This document shows positions 22,875-34,911 of a DNA stretch of 64,000 nt, piece by piece. Below the pieces are notes generated by a model, which saw only the letters and a list, made by a program, of their open reading frames with translations, had not been told where the DNA came from and ran no database searches. Location of the stretch: contig JAUEDM010000005.1 of assembly GCA_033439685.1 (NCBI GenBank), positions 2,294,001 through 2,358,000 on the forward strand, written 5' to 3'. The DNA is from Apodospora peruviana (Eukaryota; Ascomycota; Sordariomycetes; Sordariales; Lasiosphaeriaceae). The number at the start of each line of letters is the position of its first letter. Within the stretch, counting starts at the first letter, position 1. Position numbers and translations under genes: made by a program.

Positions 22875-24729
22875 CTACAACCTTACCAAACTAACATTCA
22901 AAATCCCCTCGGCCTCGCCCAACTCCCTAACCACCTCCGAATCCCGTGCAATATCCCCATCCACACCCAATATCATCAAGGCCTCCTTAGCCGCATCCCC
23001 CGTATCAACAACAGGCCCGTCGACAACTGAACCCGAAGAAGCAGCAGCAGCAGCAGCCGCCTCCCTAGCCTCCCTATTCAGCGCAGCGACCTGCATAAAC
23101 TTGATGTTGATCCCATGCTTCCCCAGCACCATGCCTACATTTCCAATCTTGCCCGGCTCGTCGTAGTTATGCAGGACCAACAACACGCCCTCGGGATGGA
23201 AATTCGCAGCGAACCTGTCTAGCTTGGAAATGAAAATGACCTTGCCGCTCACGTACCCCTCGATGACCTGCTCGTGACCGGTACCGCCACCGCCTGGCTC
23301 AAAACTCCGCAGCGTCACAAGGCTGGCGTGCAGCGCCGGCGAGCCGTCGTTGCGGACGTGCTTCTCGTCGATCGCGATCCCACGTTCCCTAGCAATGAGC
23401 GTCGCGTTGACAATATTGACGTCCCTGCCGCCGGCGTCGCTGATCGAACTGACGAGTCCCTTGACGAGCGCCGCGAACAGGGGCCGCGTATTGCTTATCT
23501 CGGCCAGCTCGCCGTGGTAGACCAGCTCGAACCGGCGACCGCCGACCATGCCGCCCCGTCCGCCGGCGAAGTGCTGCGTGTAGAGACCGCCCATCCGCTC
23601 GATCCTTTCCCTCAGTTAGCTTCAACATATTGTAAACAGTAACACTCCCAAAATAGACTTACAATCTCACAAACGGCTCCAGGCGCCTATACTCCTCAGG
23701 CATAATCAACGGCGCATTTACAGCAGCAGTCGGCAGCCCGCCCCTCAAAATCTCCAGCACCTGGGTACAGACATCCATCGAGACATTTTCTTGGGCTTCG
23801 ACCGTGCTAGCTCCAAGATGCGGCGTCGCCACGACCTTCGGGTGGGCCGCCAACCTCGCAGCAGCCGAGTCAAGGGCAGGCGGTTCCGCCGTAAAGACAT
23901 CCAACCCTGCCCCAGCAATCCAGCCCTCGTCAAGCGCCTTGAGCAGCGCCTCCTCGTTGTACACCCCGCCGCGGGCAACATTCAGCACACGTGCCGTCGG
24001 TTTCATTTTCTGCAGCTCCGCCTCTCCCAAGAGGTTGAGCGTGCTCGCCAGCAGCGGGGTATGAATCGTCAGAAAGTCAACCACGGGCAGTAAGTCGGCA
24101 AGACTTTCCACCAACGCCTCCACTCCGGCCTGCTTGGCCATGTCGGCGCTGGCATATGGATCCAGCGCGACCACCTTCATGCCCAGCCCGATCGCCATGC
24201 GCGCGACCTTCATGCCGACTTTTCCGAGTCCGATGATGCCGAGCGTCTTGCGGCCGACCTCGATACCCACCAACTTGCTGCGCTCCCATTTTGCGGCTTT
24301 CAGGGTGGCGTCGGCGCGGCCGACGTTGCGCGCCGTGGCGAGAAGCAGCGCGATCGTGTGCTCGGCGGCCGCTGCAATGTTGCCCGACGGCGAGTTGACA
24401 ACGATGATGCCGTGGCCTGTGGCGGCGCTCACGTCGATGTTGTCCACACCGACGCCGGCGCGCGCGACAACGCGCAGTTTCGAGCCGGCCGCGAGCACGG
24501 CCGCCGTGACTTTGGTCTCGGACCGCACGATCAGCCCGTGGTACGACGGGATCAGGGCGATGAGGTCTTCGGCAGTGAGGCCGGTGCGCGTGTCGACTGT
24601 GTAGAGCTTGTGGAGCAGGGCGAGGCCTTCGGCTGACACTTTCTCTGGGACAAGGATCCGGGGCCGGTTATCGGAGGCTGCTGCTTCTCCTGCCGAGGAA
24701 GTGTCGGATGTGATTGCTGAGGGAGCCAT
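22875..24729 (-). CDS. D-3-phosphoglycerate dehydrogenase, long form with ACT domain
   Basis: Catalyses the first step of phosphorylated serine synthesis, oxidising 3-phosphoglycerate with NAD+. Exons 24729-23663 and 23604-22875 encode 598 aa. The substrate/NAD region covers about residues 25-340 with GIIGLGKVG, the RGG of NVARGG (catalytic Arg) and TPHLGAS (catalytic His). An intervening regulatory domain follows (about 350-480), then a C-terminal ACT domain that normally binds serine for feedback control. Yeast SER3/SER33 are about 470 aa; this copy has the longer layout seen in bacteria, plants and animals. The ACT domain carries an Ala-rich insertion of about 35 residues with seven consecutive Ala. 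The intron acceptor (AAG at 23607-23605) was preferred to a GAG nine bases upstream because it gives FVRLIERMGG without three extra residues. Confidence 0.94.
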
Positions 24730-25724
24730 TGTGTGTGTGATGTTTGGGTGTAAGTTGGTTGGACCTTTTTGTACAAGATGATAGGATATCAGGAACAGAT
24801 GTTAAGACGAAACTCGAGAGAGGAAAGGGCAGGACAAGAAGACCCTCAGGGAAGATGAAAGAGAGGGCGGATAGCTCGCATATAAGGACCTGGGGAATTC
24901 GCGATGCACGGCAGGCTCCGAGAATGTGTCTCCTCAAAGGGGGCAGTGCTAGGAACGTGTGTAAGGTAGGTAGCTCAAGTCAGCGAACAAGAAAGCTGCG
25001 GTGGCCTCTGAACTGCCACCCCAGATGCAAGAACATGCAAGACAGGTGTGGGCGTGGCGTGGGCTAGACGACTCGACGTTCGAGAGAGGGACAGCCCGGC
25101 TCACACAGCAAGGCATGGCCAAACAAAGAGGGAGGGACGAGGACAATGAAAGGTACACCAACAATCGGAAGTGGGAGCGGGTAGCCAGTTCGAGAGCGGA
25201 CATCCCTTTCTGTCCAGTCCATCGACTGACGGACCAAGAGCCAGGCACTTACACGGTGGTAATGGCATCACATAACATCCGGATGCTTGGGGGGGCATGT
25301 TCCGCATGCAACAGAGGTAGGGAAGGTAGGTACTCACCTAAGGGTAAGGTACCTACATACCTTAAAGATGTCTGGAGATGCTTGTCTCGAACAACACGAA
25401 CCCCTCACTTCCCCCACGTTTGGCTACTGCAAGCTACTGCACGCAAGCTGCATTCCCTATCGAAATAGGGCACGCTGACACGCTTGAAACAGAGACGAGA
25501 GCATGCATGCGAGGGAGCTGTGAGAAATGGGGCTTCATGTCCTGGTTGGTTGCTGAAGTAAGGCTTCGACGACATGCTGCCAATATGAAGGAGAATCCTA
25601 CCTACAGCACCCACGTACATATGATCCGTTCAAAGGGTCTGGATCTGATTGGCAACTTGTCTGTCAGGTGCCCGGTCCTGCAGAGTCTTACCCAAACTGA
25701 GCTGCATTCTGGCTGTCAGACATA
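24730..25724. other. Intergenic between GLO1 and PGDH
   Basis: PGDH promoter plus GLO1 3' flank. It contains a dense run of GGTAC/ACCTA words at 25325-25361, including AGGTACCT at 25347. The frames at 25001-25468 and 25378-25920 resemble no family and the second runs into the GLO1 exon antisense. Confidence 0.45.
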
Positions 25725-26886
25725 TCAGAAGTTGGCCTTCTCGGTGAACCTCTCATTCTGGACAATCTCGACCCAGTATCCATCCGGGTCCAGGACAAAG
25801 GCAACATTCTTCATGCGCCCGTCCGTCAGCCGTTTCTTCCAGTTGACGTTGAGCGTCTCGAATCTGGCACAGGCAGCCTCGAGATTGTCGACCGATACAC
25901 CTGTAAAACGTCACCGTTAGTAACTAGCTCAGCTCAGCTTCTCCTCCTTTAGGCACTTACAAATATGCCCAAAACCCTGCGGCTCCTTATTTCCATCATG
26001 ATAACTGAAAGCCTCATCCTTCTCGGTGCCATAATTCCAAGTCAACTCCAACAAGCCCTCGCGGTCAGCAGTCCCCTGTCCTTCCGCCGGCACCCCCTTG
26101 CTGCCAGGATACCCAAGAAAATACAGATTGAACCCGGCCCTCTCGTTGACCGACGTCCGAAACAGCTCCATGCCCAAAACCTCCCGATAGAACTTGAGCG
26201 ACTTCTCCGCGTCCTTGACGCGGATCATGGTGTGGTTCATCCGATACGTCTCCAAATCCGTGTCAGTAACACCCTTGGTCTCCTCCAGCGGCTTCTGGCC
26301 CACAATTTCGACCCAGTAGCCGTCCGGGTCGAGCGCGAAGGCGATGTGGCGCATGCGGCCGTCGGTCAGCTTCTTCTGGAACCGGTACCCTGCCTCCTCG
26401 ATACGCTTGCACGCGGCCTGGATGTTGTCGACGCTGATGCACGTATGACCAAACCCCCGAAAAGGCTCGGCGTTGCCGTTGTTGATTTTGTAGGAAGGAT
26501 CGTTCTCGGTGCCGTAGTTGTGCGTGAGCTCGATCAGGCCCTCGCGGTCCCAGACGTTGTTGCCTCCCGAAACGGCCTTGGGCGAGTCGTACGCCAGGAA
26601 GTAGAGGTCGAATTTGGCTTCGGGAAAGGAAAGCTTCTTGATCACCTTCATGCCGAGAAACTCGTAGAATTTGACTGTATTTTACTTTAGCAAGCTGAGG
26701 TATGATGATGACTGTACGGGGGGAAAAAATCACGAACCTGATTCCTTGGGATCCTTGACTCGGATCCTATTATTCCATTCATCCAGTCAGTCAGAAATAC
26801 CTTTGCCATCATACCAATAGTCCAAGTATGAGAACTTACATGGAATGGTTGAACTTGTAGTTCTTGGTCTCGGTGGTGGTCGCCAT
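25725..26886 (-). CDS. GLO1: Glyoxalase I (lactoylglutathione lyase), two-domain form
   Basis: Isomerises the glutathione hemithioacetal of methylglyoxal to S-lactoylglutathione in the cytosol. Exons 26886-26840, 26766-26738, 26674-25961 and 25900-25725 encode 321 aa, close to yeast GLO1 (326 aa). Two homologous glyoxalase domains are clear: NHSMIRVKDP and GFGHTCISVDN in the first, NHTMIRVKDA and GFGHICVSVDN in the second. Each ends with a DPDGYWVEIV block that carries the metal-ligand Glu. Exon 2 is only 29 nt. Fused domains are the usual fungal form with two active sites per chain. The minus-strand neighbour downstream is PGDH. Confidence 0.96.
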
Positions 26887-28154
26887 TGTGCTTGCAAATC
26901 TGCTGCTGCTGCTCAAGATCGAAACTGCTTCTCAAGTCAACAAAACGGTATCAGAATCATTAGTGGTTCGAGGAACAAAAATGGACTCTCCGTTATCCAT
27001 CAATTGCCGCAAACATCAAATCTTACAAACACACATACGTACCAGGCTGCTTGTCAAACTGTCGATGAACTAGAAGCGACGACGACCTCTTCTGATGAGG
27101 TTGAGATGAAAGAAACGATGATGCCCTTGATAAAGACGCAGATAATAATTTCAATCGCTGCGCTGCGTGGAAAGGGTTCATGTGGTGCTACTAGTAATGT
27201 GTCAAACAATGTCACTCGCCGCGTTGATGATATGATGACAGGATGCGGGGTGTGCAGTCAGCTTATCAATCGGGAATTCGGCGATGAGGTTATATCCAGA
27301 CAGACCAACGACGCTACCGGATTATTATCTGTAATCAGTACGGTGTTCCTTACCGATTTCAACGAATACTACCTAGTAACGTGAGGTCCACCCACTGCTT
27401 GAGTGCCGTCCCGCTCCGAACTGACCGAAGCTGCAATGCCAAGCTCCGTGAGGGGTTCGCGGGGTTCCATTGCTCGCTTTCTATGTAATCCGTACGAGGG
27501 GATGATTGACGTCAACTGAACCACGAGAACTCAATTCCCCTCACCGCTTTCTAGAGGAGTGGTAACACATTTGTCAGTACACCTCTACCGAGATTTAAGA
27601 CCTACGCATATTCTAAAATTTGAACCTCATTGTACGGATACTAAACCTGGCATACCGCTGGCGAGATCGAATCACGCGTCTCAGTAAAGGAAATATCAGG
27701 TTATATGTTAACTATAAAACGTACTTTTTTGTTTGATTTTTAAAACCGGGCAGAGGTGTAGACTGTATGATCGTGAGACGTCTCAATTCCAGTCCAATAC
27801 CAATTGTAGATCTTGAATGAAGTAGTTCGCTCTCCAGGCTAGGTATTGTTTACTTTCAAACAGACATCAATTAAGGGGGCTGTTTCACCCTTCCGCTGTC
27901 CCTCTCCTTATCTTTTTCCACCAACAGTTTCATACTAGATCATGTACAAATAGTGCATCTCAATGATGCAACCATCAAAGAACATCCCAAATTACCCCGA
28001 ACCGTTTTGTAGGCCTTGATCCGCGCACGAATAAGCAAAGCAATAAACCGTAATCCGTACATAATGCTACATCAGAGTGTACATAACCTGCCCCTAGCAC
28101 AATTCCCCCATTTCCGTCTCACGGGTACGGAACCCACTCCAGCAGCTCGCCGAC
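26887..28154. other. Intergenic upstream of GLO1
   Basis: GLO1 promoter and MAM3 3' flank. An open frame of 179 residues (26845-27384, plus) runs antisense into GLO1 exon 1 and looks like chance. From about 27580 the sequence becomes AT-rich and no gene is seen. Confidence 0.45.
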
Positions 28155-30614
28155 CTACGACTTGCCGCCTTTGCGTTTCTTCCGTCTGTTTTTCTTCTTG
28201 CCGGCGGCGCCACCGCCACCGCCACCACTTGTTCCACCAGATCCCGGCTGGGGGCCTTCCGAAGGGCCCGCCACAGTTTCGTCTCTGGTGGTTGGCGACA
28301 TAACCGCTTCCTCCTCCTCCTCTTCCGCTTCCTCTATCGTTCCGTCGCCAGTAGTATTATTGCCTTTCGGTTTCTTTTCGAAAGACAAAGTTGCAACCGC
28401 AAATTCATCCTCGTCATTGGAACTCGTCGTCTCAAGGACAACTTTCCGCACGCCACGTGATTCGATCACGTTCTCTGTGATACTACCGCTACGGGCGATG
28501 CCGCGTTTGGGCAGAAGACTGCTGTCTGTCCGGAGGACGCTGAAACTATCGTCGCTACCGCTGGAATGGCGCACGGCAACCTCTGCGACGGGCTCATGGT
28601 CAACGCTTGATTTCGATGACGTCTGGGTGGCCTTGTTCGACTGGTCAACGGTCTCGACCGTGAGTGTCGGTGCACCATTGGTTGGTGACGTCAGCTGCAT
28701 AGTTAGATGTGGACTGACTGATCCATAGCTCTGCCTAAGGGCTTGGATGCCGTCTTTTCCTGTTACTTGGGACCTCAGGAGGCTCGTGCGTTCATCTTCA
28801 TCGTCACCCAGCAAGTCAACATGCGACTCTTCAATCACTGAAGCAGCTCGTGGCGGAGGCTGGGGGCACACATGCCCCGGCTTAACTTTGACCGTTGTCG
28901 ATCGTGTGTTCTTCGGATTTGTAGCGGGATTTGACGGGCCAAGGTGCTTCAGATGTTGCCTGATGTCTTCGAAATTGGCTCGGACCGGAATTGTCGTCTT
29001 CACAGTCTGCCCATCAACTCCGGCTGAGCTCCTACGCATCATAAAAGTCGTCATTTTTGGGCTCGTGGCAAGAACTGCCGGATCTGCGATAGAATTTCCC
29101 GTCGAATCAACGATAATTTGGTTGGTGTCATAGTGGCTTACTGTACCGATGAGATCAACGCCAATAGTGCTGCCTCCAGCGGCTCTGAACGTCTGATCCT
29201 CCGACATCTGACGATGGATTCTTGCCTTGGGAGCCGGGGTCAAACGACGGATCGCTTTATGAACATCGATGTAAACATCCGACTCATCAATAATCTCCCT
29301 GCTCCTCAGTCAGCATTTGTATCGCTAGTAGTTTGCGTCAGATTCACTTACTCTCCGATCAGCTCCTCGATAACGTCCTCAAGAGTCACCACACCAAGCG
29401 CACCGTGGTCTTCTCCCGGAAATTCCGAGACGAGAACCATGTGCGACTTGCCCTCTTGGAAGAAATTGACAATGTCAAGGCAGCTTGTTTCGGGACGAGT
29501 TTCGGGAAGAGTGGCCAAGGGGAAATCTTTGACCAGCCTACCGTCCTCGGGATCATATGTAATGAGGATCTTGACCAGCAACATGCCAACAAAGTTGGTA
29601 GGGTTGCTGGTCTCGTGGATGGGAATCCTGGAATAGCCTGCAGAGAGAATCATGTCCATCGTCTTCTCGTCCAGAACAGTATCTTCAGACATGGTAAAAA
29701 CGTCGTCCATTGGGGTCATCACATTCGCGACTGGCTTTTCCTTCAAGTCCAAGACCGCACTGATGATGGTGACCTCATCCTGGTTCAAGCGTTCGGACAC
29801 CTCGCCCATATTCTTGTGGAGTGTGACTAATGTCTTCAGGCCACTCTTCTTGTAGACTGTCCCGTGGTCTTCTCCTAGGAGTTTATCGAGGAGCTTCGCC
29901 GTCGGATATGCGACAGGCGCTGTCAGGTACATGAGAACAAGGACCGGCTTCGACATGTACCCGCCGATTTGGAGGCCATATCTGACGCAGAGAGACTGAG
30001 GAATGATCTCGCCAAATATCACTGTATCAAAGTATTAGAAGGATGAATCATGGATCATATCTGCGGCCAATACATACCGATCAGAACGGTCGAGCCAACT
30101 ACAGCGGCCACACCACCACCAAGGCAGCGGTCGAGGACGACGGGAAGTGTCTCATTAACAATGACGTTGGACAAAAGCAGTGTGACCAAGACCCAATGTT
30201 TACCCCTTTGTAGCAGGTCGTATACCCTCTTAGCGTTCTTCTGCTGGGGCTCGGTGGGGTCTTTGGCCACGACTTGGAGGTAGATGCCGTCCTGTCCCAT
30301 TAGACTGGTCAAGTCAGCAAGGTCGCTTGATCTTGGGCAAGGGAACAATGGTCTTACGCAATGGTAAGGCCGGCAAAGGCGCCGCCCAAGAGCACCAATG
30401 CCAGCGAGGTAACATATAGCACCCAGAGGCTCGCGCCGTCGGCTTCGGGGACATCGTCATCGTAGTGTTCCAAGATGGCTAGTGGTGCTGCGTAAGCCGT
30501 CGATAGGCCGGTAAAAATAAGACGTGAGAGCGCAACCGTCAGGGATCGCGCGGTAAGGAAGCCATTGGAACTCGTCGATAGACCACGCGCAGGGTGCTGT
30601 GAGTTGGACTTCAT
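28155..30614 (-). CDS. MAM3: MAM3/CNNM-type membrane protein (DUF21 plus CBS pair)
   Basis: Fungal member of the CNNM/CorC family. Yeast Mam3 sits in the vacuolar membrane and affects manganese and magnesium handling and mitochondrial morphology. Exons 30614-30358, 30304-30078, 30021-29352 and 29298-28155 encode 765 aa. Order: an N-terminal hydrophobic segment (signal or TM), a DUF21 domain with three membrane helices (about 60-240, including GLTIALMGQD and FGEIIPQSL), then a CBS pair (about 255-390) with VANVMTPMDDVF, YSRIPIHE and TLEDVIEELIGEEIIDE. A long Ser/Thr-rich acidic cytosolic tail ends in a strongly basic lysine/arginine cluster. The junctions fit the family exactly. It is divergent from the orphan gene at 32065 over 1.45 kb. 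Whether it transports or only senses metal is debated for the family. Confidence 0.94.
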
Positions 30615-32064
30615 GGTTTTCCGTGGTCACAACGCGAGATTGCGAAGGATGTTCGGGATGGAGAGCGATTCAACGACGGTGCGGTTTTAGTTCATCGTAT
30701 CGGAGCAATTCAAGATTGAACAAAATAAAGAAACTGATACTGCTAATAGGAGGATGTCGGTCCCGATACAGTGGGGTAGGTGGTCGGCGGTTTGAGGATG
30801 CAGAAGAGCCGAACGTGGTTCGAGAAATGGCAATCACCCCGGTCCAGCTCGGGAAGCCGTTTTGTTGCAGAGCAAGTCCAACGGGGCGACCAACAGCACG
30901 GACTGAATCAACCACGAGCGAGCTTCCCGGGTGGCTTGTGCGCCGTGGGGCCATGGGCAATAACTGCGGGGCCTAATCCCAATGACGGCACCGACCGTTG
31001 CTGGTGCGCTACGATTGGCTGCGAGTCGTGCCGCTCTGAGGTGCTGCACGCGATCCGTGATAAACTGTGAGGCCCGGGCACCCTTTTCTGGGGAACATAA
31101 TGGAGGAGGGCCTGCCGCAGTTGCTGACTGCAGTGCATCCATTTTGTTCCGTAGGCAGGCTGTGAAGATGTTTCAACTCGACTACCGACGGGAGACGCCG
31201 CATGGCAGCTTGTCGCAAACCATCCCATCGTCGAAGGAAACAAAAATATGGGACAACACCGCGGCAGCGCCACAGATATGTTAGCTGTAACCCGGCACGC
31301 CGCCATGGCTGACCATGTGATGAGGGCTTCATGATCTCATCTGGACTGTCAAATGCCTTTGGGTGCATGTCCATCGGGGTTTTTGATGCAGTGGAAAAGT
31401 GCACACGAGCCTGGCATCTAGCATCGTACCTACCTGCAACTGCCCAAACATTCACTAGAACCTACTACCATGTGCACTGGTCTGTAGTATTTTGCGGAGT
31501 GCTTTTCAGAGTATGGGTAAGGTACCTTACCTACCTAGGCAGGTTTCGTATATTCCAAGTGGACGAATGTCGGGTCCATTCAATCGGGCTCGGCGAGCGA
31601 ATTTGTTGGTACCGAGCCATTCCAACCTGTCCCAGGACCCAGACCACCCGTCACTTTCTCACCTTCAATCGCGCTTCCCACTCCACGCGACAAGCTCCAA
31701 GAAAGGGAAGAACCGTGCTGTTCGCCGCCAATGTAGCCATTGCGAGGGTGAATTCGGTATTCAAATCATCCTCAACTTAAGGGTCAACGATTTCCCCCAA
31801 CCAATCAGCAAATATTCTCACAGCCGGTGATATTTCGCACCTCGACGCGACACGACAGAGGATCAGACGGCCCAGCGAAAGGGCAGGGTATGATTTTCAG
31901 TCTCCCTGACTTTCCATATTCCCACAGCCAACCTCCACACCTGTGGCTCTTTGCTAACACTCCTTCGCCTTGCAGTTCTTACCTTTCTGGGTGCGACAAT
32001 CTGAACTCTGACAACTAGTTCTACCTGGCTTGTCTCAATAATCTTGGTGTCCCACCTTTTCGAA
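30615..32064. promoter_or_regulatory. Divergent promoter region, MAM3 and orphan gene
   Basis: No gene is supported. It contains a perfect 14-bp palindrome GTAAGGTACCTTAC at 31517-31530, followed by CTACCTAGGCAGGT. The last 200 bases are CT-rich, as is usual before fungal start codons. Confidence 0.5.
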
Positions 32065-34911
32065 ATGGTGTTCACCCGGAACCAGGCGCAGCTCGCCGCA
32101 GCCCAAAACCCTCCCAGTTCCGATGACGATAGCGATGATTCCTCGAACTCTGATATCCCTGCAACCCTTCCAGCATCTCGCCTACGTCGCCCAGTACGCG
32201 GGGCCAAAGTTCTGGGTTCGATGGAGATCCTGCCTAGCTATTCCAGTCCAGCGGGAAAGAGAAAGAGGAACGAAGTGCTTGCGCTTGCTTCGCGGGGCTA
32301 TAAGAGACCAAAGATCGGGACGTTTACACACACAAAAATGGTCAATGGCCCTAAAGCTTCGAGTTTGAGGAGGAGCGTGGAGCGGGGCGCTGGAGATGGC
32401 GACGACAATGATGTACGCGCAGCACTTGACGTTATGAAGCATTTCAAGAAGCCCCGGGGCTCGAATTCTCCGCAAGAGGGTAAAATTGAAGTTTTATTGC
32501 CCACTGGCAGAGGAAGTATGGTTTCAAATAGAATCGAGGATGAAGTTGAGGTCAACGCCAACGAGACGCGAGCCGGGAGTCCAGTTCTCAACAACCCACC
32601 TGGATCCAACTCTATCCATTCAGATGACCACAGCCTTCCCGGGGAACTCGAGGCAAAAGCCAGTGGTAGGCCAACCAGATCTGATACTATCCCGGAATCG
32701 CCTCAACAGCCGCCACAATCGAGTTCAGCCGTGCTTCACGATGATTTAGTTCTTGCGGACGGAGGCCAGGAGGACGATGGTCAAGAGGAAGAAGATGACA
32801 TCGACTCTGAACATGATTCAAGTCATGAAAGCCAGTATGTGGATGCGGAGATGGGAAGCCCAGAGCTCGGGTCGGACCTGCCGCAATCCCGGCCACGTTC
32901 TACCATTCACGATGGCCCGGAAGCAGAAACGCCAAGCCGAATAGCTCGGGTCCCGACTGTGCGACGTTCTAATATATATGATGTACCGGAAGCAGAACCA
33001 CCGACACCAACACGTCGGGTCCCGACTGTATCAACAATAAACGGTCTAAAAGGGGTGCAACGGGTCCCTAAACAGTCGTACATTGAGCCAAGTCGAACCC
33101 TTGGGTCATCGCCAGGTCCTAGCACCCACATCCCAGCACCTACAGGACGGACATCCACCGCTAGGCCATCGATGCAACATCAGCAACCCTTTAAATCGAT
33201 AAACTATGACTTGCCTGGTGGCGAAATTGAGGATGATGAAATGGGAGCCGACGGGGTGGGAGACGACGAGGACGTCTTTGGCGACCATGAGGACCATCAG
33301 GTCCGTAGTCCAGGAACTCACTCTCGGATCTCTGACGCCAAAAGCTCACTCTTGGGAGAGGCAACTGCGAGAACTCAACCCCACTACACCGCAAAACTCT
33401 CGAGTGTCATTCTATACAAGTTGCTCACCCTTATGGGCAAATCTGGGTGGACGAAGCTCGGTAAATCCTGGCAGAAAAGGCTATTCGAAGATCCGTATCA
33501 AGAAGATGGGCAAGCGGATACCCCAGCGATTACCAAAGCTGGCGTCCTAGTCTTCAAGAGTCTTTTTTTTATGGAAGCCAAGTTGAAGCACGCACCTACA
33601 GAGCTAGACGACCAGGACGAGTGGCTCCGGGTCAATCAGGAATCTTTGAAAAAGGCTTTTGACGAGATTCAAAAGATTGTCGTTAGTATCTGCGAGGACA
33701 GACTTGCCGTACTCGGTGACTCTGACGGCGGATCAAGCAACAACCTCCAACGTCGCAGGGCCATGGTCAGGGACCTGATTTCGTGCATCATACCAATGCT
33801 CATCCTCGTTCTCGAAAGCGCTTTCTTCCTCGGTGGATTTGAAGAGGATGACGATGGCCGCACACTTCCTGTAGAGGGCACATTTACCAAGACCATTCTT
33901 CTCTATTTACTTAGAATCACGGGCTGGCTGCTCCGGTTGAATGACATCCTAAATCACGAGCTGATAATACGACCGTTCAAAAACAACAATATCACCCTCG
34001 TCTCCTTCTCCAAGCAACCCAAAAACACCGAAGGGTGCGATAAAAATCGCTTGAGGCTTGGCGTTCTACTTAATGATTGGAAGGACCAGCTGAACGTGGC
34101 GCTCCGGGAACTCGAGGAGAAGATTCACGGGGAAGGACGTCGTCGGGAACGGCGGCAGCGTGAGATAGCTCGCCAGGAGGCGAGGCGGCAGGCCGAACAG
34201 GCCGAACAGGCCGAAAAGGATAAGCAAAATGCCGCCTGCATTGCGTCTACACATGAGATCGCCAGGCAGGAAAGGCCCATGGCGGCTAAATGGCGCAAGG
34301 GTACTGCTGCTCGACGAAATAGTGGCTTCTTCAGCAGTTCACCTAGTGCTCCCACTCATGGCGGACAACTTGAAAGGCGCAACACCAGCTTGGGTAGCTG
34401 GCGGAATGGAGACGGCGGTGCGCCCAGCCATGGCGGACAACACGATAGGCCCACCTCAGCTTTGGGCAGCTGGTGGAGTGGAAATGGTAGAGCTGCTGCT
34501 GATACCGCTGCTGCTATTGCTCCCGCGCGGAGTAGCTCTCAACATTATCCTCGTTCGCAGCAGAACACTGCTCGCCCTGCGTCTCGGGCACGTCCTGCGT
34601 TACGTTACTTTGATAGTGATGATGATGATGATGACGACGACGACGAACATAAGGTTCAGCAAGCGGCCCAGCCCTTGGCGACGAGATACCCTCAGGCTGC
34701 TGCTTGGCCACATGAAGCTAAGGAATGGCTGCTTACCGAGCTACGACGTTTGGACCGGGTTGCCAATGAGGAAGACTTCGAGGTTTTTGCAGAGCAACTG
34801 GACTATCCTGTGGAGGAAGTGCGGCAGGCGGCCGAGATGCTTAGGGTAGCGTCGAAAATGGTGTCATGCCGGCATGGCAGCACGGAGTTCGAGAAGTGGG
34901 CGAGGAAGTGA
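32065..34911 (+). CDS. Large intronless protein of unknown function (948 aa)
   Basis: Not recognised. The first ATG in good context is 32065 (CGAAATGG) and the frame runs 2.85 kb without an intron. The N-terminal 450 residues are disordered and acidic, with basic KRKR-type clusters that suggest nuclear location, and repeated short phrases ending RVPTV. Residues about 455-700 form the only part that looks folded: helical, with a hydrophobic segment LISCIIPMLILVL. A charged coiled-coil-like Arg/Glu stretch follows (about 690-740). A 24-residue module is present twice (34348-34419 and from 34420), sharing HGGQ and LGSW. After a D-run (about 850-860) there is a final helical domain rich in Leu and Arg (about 880-945). 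Its base use seems more AT-rich than its neighbours. It may be lineage-specific; no function is offered. Confidence 0.75.
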   Translation: MVFTRNQAQLAAAQNPPSSDDDSDDSSNSDIPATLPASRLRRPVRGAKVLGSMEILPSYSSPAGKRKRNEVLALASRGYKRPKIGTFTHTKMVNGPKASSLRRSVERGAGDGDDNDVRAALDVMKHFKKPRGSNSPQEGKIEVLLPTGRGSMVSNRIEDEVEVNANETRAGSPVLNNPPGSNSIHSDDHSLPGELEAKASGRPTRSDTIPESPQQPPQSSSAVLHDDLVLADGGQEDDGQEEEDDIDSEHDSSHESQYVDAEMGSPELGSDLPQSRPRSTIHDGPEAETPSRIARVPTVRRSNIYDVPEAEPPTPTRRVPTVSTINGLKGVQRVPKQSYIEPSRTLGSSPGPSTHIPAPTGRTSTARPSMQHQQPFKSINYDLPGGEIEDDEMGADGVGDDEDVFGDHEDHQVRSPGTHSRISDAKSSLLGEATARTQPHYTAKLSSVILYKLLTLMGKSGWTKLGKSWQKRLFEDPYQEDGQADTPAITKAGVLVFKSLFFMEAKLKHAPTELDDQDEWLRVNQESLKKAFDEIQKIVVSICEDRLAVLGDSDGGSSNNLQRRRAMVRDLISCIIPMLILVLESAFFLGGFEEDDDGRTLPVEGTFTKTILLYLLRITGWLLRLNDILNHELIIRPFKNNNITLVSFSKQPKNTEGCDKNRLRLGVLLNDWKDQLNVALRELEEKIHGEGRRRERRQREIARQEARRQAEQAEQAEKDKQNAACIASTHEIARQERPMAAKWRKGTAARRNSGFFSSSPSAPTHGGQLERRNTSLGSWRNGDGGAPSHGGQHDRPTSALGSWWSGNGRAAADTAAAIAPARSSSQHYPRSQQNTARPASRARPALRYFDSDDDDDDDDDEHKVQQAAQPLATRYPQAAAWPHEAKEWLLTELRRLDRVANEEDFEVFAEQLDYPVEEVRQAAEMLRVASKMVSCRHGSTEFEKWARK
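34348..34500 (+). repeat. Duplicated 24-residue module inside the orphan protein
   Basis: Two consecutive copies of a coding unit of about 72 bases; each has HGGQ near its start and LGSW near its middle, with substitutions between copies. The divergence suggests an old duplication maintained in frame. Confidence 0.7.

Noticed and set aside
25965..26690. 241-codon open frame on the plus strand
   Set aside because: It is exactly antisense to GLO1 exon 3, whose identity as glyoxalase is certain.
26845..27384. 179-codon open frame on the plus strand
   Set aside because: Starts antisense inside GLO1 exon 1 and continues into its promoter; no motif seen.
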